NCBI RefSeq assembly: GCF_003590095.1
Contig: NC_039481.1
Span: 8,122,001 to 8,186,000 of the forward strand
Origin: Trichoplusia ni
Lineage: Eukaryota; Arthropoda; Insecta; Lepidoptera; Noctuidae
DNA length: 64,000 nucleotides
Direction: 5' to 3'
Below, piece by piece: positions 25,364 through 37,300 of this stretch (position 1 is the stretch's first letter; each line of letters starts with the position of its first letter). The position numbers were made by a program, and so were the translations under genes. The notes under the pieces were generated by a model. That model worked only from the letters and a program-made list of their open reading frames with translations. It searched no databases and was not told where the DNA came from.

Positions 25364-28300
25364 TCAATCTCTGATAAAGTTATCGAGCGGGAAGTTTTTG
25401 AAGGAATGGCTCCAGATGTCGGTGAAGGCCGTGCTGACCAGGTCGTTGATGAGCGGCCTGATGACCGCGAACCCTGGCTTCCACGTCACATTGATAAGGC
25501 GGTCCAGCATGCGCTCTGGAAAATGATTGCCGACAAAGTTATACAAGATTTTCACGGAGGTAGCGTATTTTAGAAAAGCCTAACCAAATAAAAATTTTCG
25601 CGACTTAATAATATGAAGTTACATGGATTTTAAAACCATTAAGGAAAAAGCTGGATATTTGCAGTTTTCTGAAGTTAAACTGTGATAAAAAAGGTATATT
25701 TAAGTTAAATAATTTATCTAATAATTTTACCACAATATGCAATTTGTCTATATAAAGCAAGTGCTCTTAAACAGCGGCGTCTCGATTCTAGGGTCTACAC
25801 AGCGGCGTGCAAAGCTACTACATAAAAGTGCTATTGTTGCAAATTGTCTCGAGTCATCATTGTATAAGAGCGCCTTACGTAGATAAGTACCGAGTATGCC
25901 GTTCCCGCGCAGCAGGTTCCCGACGTGTATCTCCATGTCCCCGATGTGGTCGACCTCGACGTGCACGTCCACGCCGGTGCCGTTGCGCTTGATGCGCGTC
26001 GTCTGCGAGTAATCACGCAGCGTCAGGTTCCAGCGACCAGACCGGAGTACGCCTAGACCGAATGCGTCTCCCTAGAAATATAAATATAATAGTTACATAT
26101 CGCCGAAGGGGTCTGCAGCGCAATATGTTACAGCCGTATTTTGCATCCGATGAAATTATTGGTCGTTATAAAAAATACATCAAATGACACGGACTAGTAA
26201 AAAATATCTGTATGTATTTACCTTGAATTCATAGTCACCGTTAAGCCATTTTTCGGGGAAGTATTGCGAGTAAACTATTCTCTGGTTATCCCAATCGGTC
26301 CTGCAAAACGGGCTAATAAGTCAACATATTTTTAAATGATCACTTCGATCCGTTGTTATTCATGTGCCTTTAAATCTTCATTGTTGACTATCTTACATAC
26401 TAAGGACTTTCGGAAATTTTTGAATAGACCATGGTTGAATAAATTAGTTTGACCCCCTTACTTGTACTTGGTGACGGTTGACTGTGACCATCCTCGTTCG
26501 AACACGTCCTTCAGCGTTAGCGTATATCCGATCCCATTGATGGCTCGAGACTGTTTGACCTCCCGCGCGAAGTGAGGGTCGAAGGGCGCCACTCCCATCT
26601 CCGGGATACCTGCAAAACAGCATTATTTTATTGAAGTAACAAAAATCTTTTAAAGCAAATACCAAAGTAGCATGACTTGGACGCCCGCTAGGCCCGCTAC
26701 GCTAAGGCTTGATTTTTAGAACTAAGCGCTTCGTCGGGATATCTCTATACTTCAGCAATAAATTTCATAAAAAAATTATTTCGTTTAAATATTACCTACT
26801 TAACCTGCTGCGGCAGGTTAGTTGGTATTTTGTTTTACATAATCACTGTTATTATCATTTTTGAAGTTGCGTAGGTGGTACATTCTAAAGCTTTTATGTG
26901 CATTGAAGCGATATTTGAGGTCTAACGCAATTTTTTGTGCAAGACTACGATTGGGCGAATGTAGCTATGTCCACAAAGTCACCATTTACCAACTTACCAC
27001 TCAAATATACTCACCGAGTTTGAAATAAGGTCGGACCTTGTTGAAGGCCCGCTTTATGCACCCATCGAAGTCGGGTGAAGTTTTCTTACACGAAGCGAAG
27101 ATTTTCTCTGAAATTGTTATGGGTTCTGGGTAGTCTGTACCTATATTACTTAGCCATTTACTTATAATTATCCACAATGTGCGAAAGTATCAAGTCTGTG
27201 TAAAAAAGTTAAATATCCATTCGTGTGCAAGCTCGAAACACAGTTCAGTCAGAAAGTTTTCTTGTTTCATTTTTAACTTTGTTTTAATTGCACCTTCTCA
27301 TTGATGATACCTATCTACGTGTTTTGTAGCAATCTTAATTAATCAACGGATTTCACAATTTAATTTTGCGTAAGGTGCTATAAGACGCAGCAGATGGTAA
27401 CTTATCGAAGGACATCAAGAAAACATGGTTTCACAGTTTCGTAATTTTAACATATTTTTGTACCAAACACTTATGAAGTAAAGTATGTAAATCAAATAGT
27501 TATATATCATCGGCATCATTTCCATTTAATTAAAAACTAAAACATATTATAATGCTCCACTTTCCAGAGGTCAGATAGATTCCGGCAAGCACGTAACCGA
27601 CCCTCATGAGTTACAATAGCACTTACAGAAAAAGATGGAACATTAACCCCAGTAACAGTTTATGGTTTGCTGTTACCATGATAAATAAGTTGTTGGAACT
27701 CTTTTTTTTTATGAATCCCGCACTAATTAATCCTAATTTAATCATCGAGTTATGTACATGCACAAACACACTCGGACTCACGATAAGCATAAGTGATTCA
27801 CACAAATGCTTGTTCTACGCGGGGATAGAACCTGCGACGTCGCGTACATGGGGTTTGGCGTGGTGGTGTGCTATACCACTCGGTTATCCGCATTCATGCA
27901 GATGGCCTACAAAAGGAATCAATTTGTAATAATATTTTATTTCTGCAACAGACTATTAAGGAGAATTGGAATCTGCCTAAAACGACAGTTATTCCACGAG
28001 GCGCTATAAATATGCAAGTAGTTATGAATATTTATTATTCTTGTCTTCATTTATTTGAGTTGGAAGACCATAGCCCTTGTCCCTTGGTACAGAAGGTAAG
28101 CCACAAGACTCGTGCCTGCGGCCGACCTTGTGGACTTTGCATCACATTTTGTTGATGCTCAGATGAGCGAAGCATGTTCCTAGCTTGCTCAATGCATTTG
28201 TTACGAAAACACATGTTTCTCTCGACTCTTTGTGAAGTGTATGTAAATATTGCAGGAATTAAATACCTGCAGATAGGTGAGGAAACTTAATGTAAACATA

Positions 28301-31156
28301 AAAACGCATGCAAAAATGACTTTTTTTTGATTTGACAGGAATTGTGAGTTACTTAGGTAATTGCTCACATGAATGTACTAAATAGACATTTTACTTTTGT
28401 GTCGTAAATATCTATAAATTAATAATTAGGTAAGTATTCCCAGTCGCAATAATGCGTTCCAAATCAATAGGCCACACTATTATTTACTATTGCAGCCTCT
28501 TATTGTGATACCTACCACACAGCGCATAACAATAATTTAGATATATAATTACGATCGGTTCTATTAGCATCTATAGATATCAGACATTAAAGTTTTATGG
28601 CCGGCGGCGACGCTAATGTTGGCCAACTCTTGCAATCTCACGTAACCGATAATGTATCGGAGTAATATAATAGCTAGCGTTGCGCATGCGCACTGCTCTA
28701 CCCTGCTTCTATGTCAAGGATGCTTCAGTGTTCTATGGACAGAAATATTATTATTGGCGTTTCTGATTGATATTGTTTCAAACGGCTTTAAAGAAGGAGG
28801 GTTTTTACTTCGTCTCCATTTCATTTATTCTCATCATGTAGCCTCACCTGGATACCTTTAGTGCGTTTTAACCGTTTTTTAAGGCACCTATCTATATAGG
28901 TTGTCGAAAATCATCATACCAAGATTACCTGTCTTATATCAAGCGCCCATGGGCATAATATGAGCTTGCGTAATAGTTCTAAAATGAAGGTAGTAAAGAT
29001 GACATATTTTAAAGTTTGCTTGTTTTCTAGTTGAGTAAGTGTAAAATTATAAAAAGTATTTCTTATTATTAGTACTAGATTACGTCATAACTTAGACGTT
29101 CTTAGGTAAATCGCTAGGTAATACGCGGATCTGCTGTTAATTATCAATGCAATCACAATGTTTACTTATATTCTAATCTTTTTGATTCTTTATTTTTTGG
29201 TAACAAATCAAATTGTTTAGCATGTATCCGCATACATATTTTGTAGGTATTTAAATAGGTACCTGCGATATGTATCTATCCATATCGGTTAACTTATGCA
29301 AAAAACGACTTAAATAATTTTGATGATATTTTACCAAATGTCGTTCGATACTTGACTGGTATGACATTGGTTGGTTTTTTTGTTCAATTCGAGCCTTAGA
29401 AAGAGAGATAATGATAATTATCTAAGTCTCGAATATTCTTTGAACATGACATTATTGATTATTAATACAAAATTTCGACACAACGCTGTCTAGACTAAAG
29501 TAAGCAAAGCTTGAATTATGAGTACTGGACAACTGATAAACACACTTATTTTAAATATATAAACCATAAGGATAAATTACATCAAGACACAGCAAAAATG
29601 ATTGTGTTGGTTACACAAACATTTGTCCGGGGTTGGAATCGAACTCACGACCTCCGCTATAGCAGTCAGGGCCACTAACCATTAGACCACCAGGCCAGCC
29701 ATTGTCATAAACACGGATTGAGTTTCTTGCCATAGAAATGATATTTTGAACTGCGCAACTAGTCATTATCTACTATAACGTTTTAAAAGTGCCTGGAAAA
29801 AGGCCCATTTGAAATAAAAACTTTTCATAACCTTTCGGTTATGTTATTCATACAATTCACAAACAACGCGTGGCTCACCTTGCTAGCATCAGCATTGCTT
29901 TGCTTAAGCAACCTTCCCATTAAGATGCCTTTGACTGATCTTACTCAAGTCTGTTCTTCGAACTCTAAATGTGAATTGCGTTGTATGATAATCTACTTTT
30001 AATTTTCATACTTTTACTCCAGTTGCTCAGTCATTAAGTGATTGGGCTGCCATTTGATTTCGGGGGTCCAATTCTGCTATTTTACATAGTCATTTTAATT
30101 ATTATAGCACAATGTATGCATTTACCAGCCATTGTATTTTTTTAAGCAGTGTTAGGTATTAATTGCATTTGTTAGTCCGAATTGATCAATCATACATAGA
30201 TCTCCCGATCATCATCGTTGGCCTAGCCTCTTCCCAACTATATTGGGGTCGGCTACCAGTCTAACCGGTTTCAGCTGAGTACCAGTGTTTTACAAGGAGC
30301 GACTGCCTATCTGACCTCCTCAACCCTGTTACCTGGGCAACACGATACTCCTAGGTTAGACTGGTTGTCAGACTTTTCAAGCTTCTGACTACCTGTAACG
30401 ACTATCAAAGATGTAGGAATAACAGCCGGGACCCACAATTTAACGTGCTTTCCGAAACACGGAGGAACTCGCTATGACACAGATGGTCACCCATCTACGG
30501 ACCAACCGCGTCAAGCATAGCTTAACCTGTGAGCGTTTCACTTATGCGGTAATAGCATAGCCACGCGCTCCTCATCATAGATCTTCCGATGTCGCCAATA
30601 ATTAGAACTAACCTATAGTTGAAAACTAACGTAACGTTAGCCCTTTACGGCTTATCCCTGTACGGGCCAAACACTCATTCTCAATACAATGATCGCTTAA
30701 TGAATGAGCTTTTATAATGTTTGGGAATACGGAATTGAGGCTGATAGTGAGCTCTTAATGGTCTTAATGATAAAGTACTTGTTTATAGTTTTAGTTCTAA
30801 ATTGACACTGATTATAAATTATCGTTTTCATTGAATGTACATTTTTATGACTTTTCTTATCATAATTAAATTATTAGATAAATATCAAAGCTTAAATGCT
30901 ACAACTTTTTTTAAATATGTCATAATGAAAATAAACCCTACCAGGTTCATTTTCATGATGACTTATTAAAAAAATGCTACTAAACTGTTATTTGACCATC
31001 AGCTATAACAAGAAAATAATGTAATATTAATTTTGCAATGTTTTTAATACATAATCACGCAAACTTACCGATCTCATAAGCTTCTTGTTCGCTCTTCGTT
31101 ACTTGTGAGCAGCACACCACTAACGCACTTATAATTAACAACTTTAATGAACGCAT
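25364..31156 (-). CDS. takeout/JHBP-like secreted protein; last acceptor site non-canonical
   Basis: Exons in transcript order are 31156-31069, 27107-27015, 26609-26462, 26300-26222, 26071-25891 and 25554-25364, giving 259 residues. A signal peptide (MRSLKLLIISALVVCC) leads the protein. Next come the two conserved cysteines of the family (ASCKK and DGCIK), the takeout motif RPYFKLGIPEMGVAPFDP, and a JHBP-type body (GRWNLTLRDYS, then HIGDMEIHVGNLL). The end reads NVTWKPGFAVIRPLINDLV, then FPLDNFI. Such proteins fold as a tube that binds small hydrophobic ligands and are secreted into haemolymph; the ligand is unknown. The first five splice junctions are canonical and in phase. The last is not. 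Phase and gap-free alignment to the neighbouring takeout gene put the acceptor just before 25554, where the intron ends CG. The nearest AG (25581-25580) gives a frameshift and an early stop. The allele could be defective, use a rare site, or contain a sequence error. Intron 1 (about 4 kb) is full of repeats. Confidence 0.85.
27705..27905 (-). repeat. tRNA-derived SINE
   Basis: On the minus strand a tRNA-like head has an A-box-like ATAACCGAGTGGTATAG and a degenerate B box, GGTTCTATCCC. It is followed by the tail phrase acaagcatttgtgtgaatc, common in lepidopteran SINEs. It lies in intron 1 of the takeout-like gene. The ends are approximate, and it is too divergent to be a working tRNA gene. Confidence 0.6.
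29580..29702 (-). repeat. tRNA-derived SINE
   Basis: Read on the minus strand, GGCCTGGTGGTCTAATGG begins a tRNA-like head with an intact A box and a B box, AGTTCGATTCC. The tail acaaatgtttgtgtaacc and a unique AT-rich part follow. The head and tail together mark a SINE and not a tRNA gene: no proper acceptor stem closes. It lies in intron 1 of the takeout-like gene. Confidence 0.7.
30195..30590. repeat. dispersed retroposon-like repeat with flanking 15-bp direct repeats
   Basis: The unit contains phrases widespread in moth genomes: tattggggtcggctaccagt, tttacaaggagcgactgcct and acacggaggaactcgctatg. It is bordered by catagatctcccgat (30195-30209) and catagatcttccgat (30576-30590), which match at 14 of 15 bases and look like a slightly aged target duplication. 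There is no open frame. I do not know its family; a LINE-mobilised element is likely from the duplication length. Confidence 0.55.
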
Positions 31157-33461
31157 TTTACTAAATTATCGGAAATAATTAACAAATCGTGTAACAGGAA
31201 TAGATTTGAATTTAATTACGTAAATATGACAACTTGTTAATAATAACGCACAAAAAGAAGTAAGTCGAAATTACATAAATAGATGCGAAGTTTTTTTTTT
31301 TTTATAAAAATGTATGTCATTAAGTTTTGATTGTTTTTTATTTATTTATAGGTTGTTTAGACAGTTTTAGTACTAGTTATAAGCACACTATGCTGTGGTC
31401 AAGCGCAGTCTGAGAGTGACTTGGAAAGTACGACCCCCTACCAAGGTGCATGTTGCGACATCGGCGTTGTCGCTAAACTATTTTACTGTTGCAAAGCGAT
31501 TATTGATGCGAATTCATATTGTTTACGTTATGTAAACAAATTGTTAGAGCATCTAGGATTTTCTATCTCTATGATTGTATATTGAAGCTGGATAGAAAAA
31601 TATGTCTTAACATCAACTTATTTTTTATTGACTGCATTTCAATTATAGAAAGAAAAGCAAAAACTAATTGCAAACAGTATAAGAGATTAATTTATTTCCT
31701 GTAAAGTCACCCAAAGACGAAATTCTTTGACATTAATAATGAAGTTTCCAATCACAGACGTAACTATAGGTACTTATTAACTATGACAACATGAAAACGA
31801 AAACCAAATGTACGAGAATTATCGTTATGAATGAAAACTCGAATTATACATATAAAAGTGTAGCATTTGGGACAACCTCCGAATAGATAACAACGTTAGT
31901 TTGAAACTGAATATCATTAAGCTATTTTAATTTAACCTTATCGTTAAGATCCATAGAACAACTGTCATTGGGCATGTGACCCCATTACCTCCCAATTGAG
32001 CGACTAAGTCCGCGGAAAGCTGTGAAGGTCGAGCGATAGTCTCGGCCTATTACTTCATAACATATTTGACATAAGATGAACGCAAGCAACGGAAAATAAC
32101 CGATATAAACAAAAATATTGGTTGAAAGTAAATACAATAACTTGAACGCAAAGAAGAATTTGGATAGAGATTTAATTTTGCAAGTAGAACAAAAATGCTT
32201 ATTTGTTACTTAAACATTATGAATACGTTTCTACTAGTGTTCGTCGCTAAGACATTCTTGGCTTTAAAATCTGTTTTATTTACCTAGAGTGATTAAAATT
32301 CATCTACAAAAAAAAACTCCTTCCTGAATTTTCTTTAGATACGTCTCTTGATTGATGAAGCACCACCTATCGTCTAAAGGTGGAATTAACTTTATGTATG
32401 GTACCTATTGACGAGGAAACTACGGACTTTTCGATTACGGATAATCCACTGACCCAATTACGCATTTTGAGCTAACAATGTTCAATTAAGATAGGCTAAC
32501 TGCTTTCAATTCTAAACGAAGTAATTCTTCGTAAAGTTTTAATTATATATACGTAAGGTGGGTAAGCAATGAAATTTATTTTGTTCTTCTTGATTGTTCT
32601 CAAGGAATGAAAAAAAGCGCTGTTTATGTTTATGTACATTTAATATCTTAAATTTCTGCAAAAGGTCCTAAATATAAACTCTTCTTTATCCATGCTGCGC
32701 TCATGACCGACTGGTATAAGAAGTTACCTACCAGAGGCTGTGTACCTACCTCTTTAAATGCCGCCGTGCTGTCTCAGCGGTGTCTGATGTTTCAGCGGCT
32801 TCACTAATTTACCATCAATAAACTACATTTTATAGCACCCTTATCACTTTGCAGAAAAAACGAACGAATTGTTTAGTCCTGACAGCTAATCAACGTTAAA
32901 AACAACGTTTCTAATCAAAACAACTGTTTTTTGAATTCTGATTTTGAGCGACAATTATCACAAATATGGCGGCTTTTTCAGTGAAAAAAGTGAGTTCGCT
33001 AAATCACATGACGGAAGTGACGTGACTTTACGAAATGACAGGAATCTTATAAGTTATAACCAATGTCTTTTATTATTTTTTATTCTTTTGAAATAACTGA
33101 ATTAGGTGTTTCGACTTCTGACGCGACGTTTTTCGGAACATTCTCTATCGATTTTATCTAATTTAAGTTTTATTTCTAAATCACTTGTATTCAAATGTGT
33201 CTGAATGTTTCGAGTGTCTATTCCCCTTCAAAGAAAAACTAAAAAAAAAACTAATTTCAGCCTGGAACTTCCGAAGCCGCCATAAAAACTAGTTAATAAT
33301 ATAAACTCGTTTTACACGAAATCAAGATGGGGCTATTTATACGGATTGACATCATTTATTTCTGTCATTAAAATGATGTGAATTATTTTGATGCAACCAA
33401 CACGGTTACACAACACACGTTACTTATTGTATACACACCTACATAGTTATAATATACATTA
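31157..33461. other. intergenic region upstream of the takeout-like gene
   Basis: This is AT-rich DNA between the first takeout-like gene and the LTR element. A TATAAAA on the minus strand near 31304 is a weak TATA candidate for the takeout-like gene. Around 32960-33030 there is a promoter-like patch (atggcggc, and cggaagtgacgtgac). I see no coding exon. Confidence 0.5.
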
Positions 33462-33734
33462 TGTATAGATCTGGAGCGAAATCATAGCGCGATCAACATT
33501 TCTACTGAATTATTGTCACGAGTTGTCGCGGCGCTCGATAGATGGCGTTGGCGTCGATTTAGATCGCGCTATGGTTTCGTTACATGCATTTGGTTAGGTA
33601 GTATTTATTAATTTTATTTTGTGTGAGCAGCGCACCTATCGGGGTTACGTGTAACTAATTATATTTAATAAACGGGAAGTGACGTAATCTGTGGTGTTAT
33701 TTATATCCCTCGGAAGTCGACCTCGGGTTTTACA
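33462..33734 (+). repeat. 5' LTR
   Basis: Starts tgtatagatctgg and ends gggttttaca. It contains AATAAA near 33667 and a long imperfect inverted repeat (33476-33494 with 33562-33580). Confidence 0.93.
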
Positions 33735-33746
33735 TGGTCCTTCGAG
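33735..33746 (+). other. primer-binding site (tRNA-Tyr type)
   Basis: TGGTCCTTCGAG follows the LTR without a spacer. It is complementary to a tRNA 3' end reading CTCGAAGGACCA. The acceptor stem CCTTCGA/TCGAAGG is that of eukaryotic tRNA-Tyr. Confidence 0.65.
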
Positions 33747-34368
33747 TTGGATATGGTCGTGAGTGTTTTTGGTGGTCACCGGAGGTGGTAGTGATTACCA
33801 CCCTACGCGCCGTGACTGGACAGTGGATCGCTGTCCAGAGCAGCCCCTTCAAGAGGAGGCACCAGGTGAGAGGTGCCTTGGAGGTGGAGCCGGGTGGAGT
33901 TGCAGTCTGGAGCAGCCTGTTCGAGCCAAGGCAGCTGGGACTGGATGTGGACACCCTGGAGGAGCGGCGCTAGGGAGGTGAAGCGGAGTTCAAGCAGAGG
34001 GCGCCACTTGAACGGTGCAAGTGGTAATTGTTAGTGAGAAAAATAGTAATTCTGAAGAAAAACTGTGAGTACATTTACATAATATTGAAAAGTGCAGTCT
34101 CAGTAGTAGTTTCGGACTTGTAAAATATTTTTACAAAAAGTGGTTGGAACGGGGAACCTATGTCCAAATTTCAAAAATAGTCGGTTCCTGAAACACTTGT
34201 AAAATTTTAAGGAATTGTGATTCGGTCTAAAGTGATAATTTTGAAGAAGTTCGAAGTGAGAGACATTAAGTTGAATTAGTAGTAGTGTAATACTATTATT
34301 ATAAGTTTAAATTGTTTTCTTCTATTGTGTATGTGTATTTCCTGTTGTGTTTTTTCTTGCTTATAAAA
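33747..34368 (+). other. untranslated leader of the LTR element
   Basis: About 620 bases separate the primer site from the polyprotein ATG. Two short hairpins sit near its start: GGTGGTA/TACCACC (33784-33790 with 33796-33802) and CTGGACA/TGTCCAG (33816-33822 with 33832-33838). They may be packaging or dimerisation signals. The short open frames here have no similarity I recognise. Confidence 0.5.
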
Positions 34369-37300
34369 ATGGATTCATATAATGATATCCAAGAGGACCT
34401 TAAGTCCAAAATTGTAAAGGCTAAAATAAATTTTAAAAAATGTCCAAAAGATCGGCTTACGGCTTCATATATAGAAACTCGTTTGGAAAGCCTGGAACAA
34501 CATTGGAATATGTTTTATACTACGCACTTAAAAATAATTAGCGAAATTAAACGGTCAGAGTTGTTTAGTTCAGAGTATCACAAAAATGGTATGTATGATG
34601 AGGTAGAGGAAACTTACGTGCTATATAAAAGTGATTTAAAAGAATTGTTGTGTAAACGTAAGACGATGCCATGTAGTGATACAAGTAGTATTCCAGGAAA
34701 TAATAATGAAGTTTCAAATTTTAAATTACCAGAAGTAAAAATTCCTGTGTTCTCCGGTAAATACCACGAGTGGCAGACCTTTCGGGACTTATTTATCGGG
34801 TTAATTCATAATAATAAAAGGCTGGATGATGCACAAAAAATGTATTATTTGAAAGGATATTTAACCGGAGACGCAGAACACTTGTTAAGAAATGTAAATG
34901 TTACTTCTGATAATTATAAGGAAAGTTGGAAAAAGTTAGAGTCGATGTATAACAACAAAAGATTTCTGGCAAACGGTCTATTGAAACGTCTATTTGGGCA
35001 AAAGGCTTTAACGGTAGAATCAGCTACGGATATTAAAAGGTTAATCAGTACAACATCTGAGTGTTTGGGGTCATTAAAAAACTTAGGAATTGATGTTGCT
35101 TCTTGGGACATCATGATAATTCATATCGTGAGTACAAAGTTAGATAGAGAAACTAGAAAAGTCTGGGAGTTTCAAGTTGCATCAGATTCCAAAGATGATT
35201 TTCCCACGTTTGACCTGTTTAGTGAATTTTTAATAAGTCGCTTCCGTGGTTTGGAAAATCTCGATAGCAAAACAGATAAAAACCCCAAAAGTACACAGTC
35301 GTTTCACGTAACAAAAGATAAAATAAAAAATGTTACTTGCGGATATTGTTCAGCTGATCATAGAATTTCCTCTTGCCCAAAGTTTTCTAAAGAGTCGGTA
35401 GATAGCCGTCGAAATATCGTGCAAGAAAAGAATTTATGTTTTCTTTGCTTAAATAGTAACCACTCTGCTAGGTTCTGCAGAAATACTCACAGGTGCCAGG
35501 TGTGTAAACGCCGCCACCATTCTCTGTTACACCCCACGGGTGTTTCTGGGTCGGCTGTTGGTGAGGGTAGCTCGGCTGCTCACGAGGGAACCTCATCGGT
35601 TGCTAATGAGGAAAAAGATGTTGCCGCAAAAGCGGACGATAAACCAATAGTCTCATGCCTTTCGACAGGAAACATCAGGCAAGCGGTGTTATTAACCACA
35701 GCTTTATTAAAAGCTGAGTCGAAACATGGGACTTACCGGGTGGTTAGGGCGTTACTGGATCAAGGATCACAGGGATCCTTTGTAACGGAATCCATGGTCC
35801 AGTATTTGGGTTTGAAGAAAATACCTTCAAAAAATACAGTGATAGGTGTAGGTGGTCAGAAAAGTACTACGTCGACTGCCAAAGTAGTAGTCACGATTGG
35901 CTCTAGAGTCGATCCAACCTTCAGATTGCAGGTGCACGCTTACGTTCTTAAGTCAGTCACGGGCCTTCTCCCAGCTACCAGGGTAACCAGGGTAGAATGG
36001 GTAGACTTAGACGACAACGAGTTAGCTGATCCCGAATATTTTAGGCCTAATAAAATTGACATTTTATTGGGTGCTGAAATATACAGCCAGGTTATTCGGG
36101 ATGGTTTAAAGAAGAACTTAAGCGGGACGCTCTTAGCGCAAGGCACCGCTTTAGGCTGGATATTGTCGGGGGCGGTCGAAGTAGACAATGATCCTAACAT
36201 TCAGTCACATATTGCCGTGATGCATTCTAGTGTCCAAGATGATGATATTATGTTGCGAAAATTTTGGGAGTTAGAGGCGGAACCATCTGGAACAAAAAAG
36301 ATGCTCACGGAGGATGAAGTCAAATGTGAACAATTGTTTACAACTTCTACATTGCGTAATGAAGCAGGAAGGTACATCGTAAGATTACCTTTGCGGGATG
36401 AAGAGCTGGTTGGTAAGTATGGCGAGTCAAAAGCTATAGCTGAAAAAAGACTGAAAAGCTTAGAATTAAAATTAGGAAGGAATGATAAATTAAAACAAGA
36501 TTACAAAAAGGTCATACATGAATATTCAGAATTGCAGCATATGGAAAAGGTATCACAGGATAAAAGAAAATGTAAAGAAGCTATATACTTACCACATCAC
36601 GCTGTCATCCGCGAAGACAGGGATACGACCAAGGTGCGAGTCGTATTCGACGCTTCCTGTAAGGGTTCAAATGGGATGTCACTTAATGACAATTTGTTGA
36701 TTGGACCTCCCTTGCAGGCAGAACTTCGCCATATTATTATGCGCTGGAGATCATATCAAATATGTTTGGTTGCCGATATAGTTAAAATGTATCGGCAAGT
36801 TTTAGTTAACCGGAAGGACACAATATTTCAGCGCATACTTTGGAGGGATAATCCTGAAAATGAAATAGAAGAGTACGAACTGATGACGGTAACATTTGGT
36901 ACTGCATCAGCACCATACTTGGCGGTTCGCGCTCTTCACCAAGTGGCTTATGATGAGTGTGAATTTAATCCTGAAATAAAGAAAATTATATTAAATGACT
37001 TCTACATGGACGATCTGATGACTGGAGCTGAAAACATAGAAAAGGGCTTTAAAATCTTCACAGAAATGAATGATATTTTGAGTAGAGCTGGATTCAAATT
37101 GCAAAAGTGGATGACTAATAGTAAAGAATTATTAAATAATATAAGAGATGAGAAAAAACCTACAGATGAAGAGTTACTAATAAAAATGGATGAGATATCG
37201 AAAATATTAGGACTTATCTGGAATTCACGCAAAGACACGTTTCAATACTCTCTGAAACTCCCGACGATGACTGCACCGGTAACAAAAAGAAAAATTATTT

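Noticed and set aside
29630..29702. True tRNA gene on the minus strand
   Set aside because: A and B boxes are present but the acceptor stem does not pair and a SINE tail follows.
33734..33981. Small proteins in the retrotransposon leader
   Set aside because: Three frames on both strands are open by composition only, and the region carries the primer site and hairpins.
34312..34368. Extension of the polyprotein upstream to 34312
   Set aside because: The upstream 19 codons begin with TTG; the first ATG in frame is 34369.
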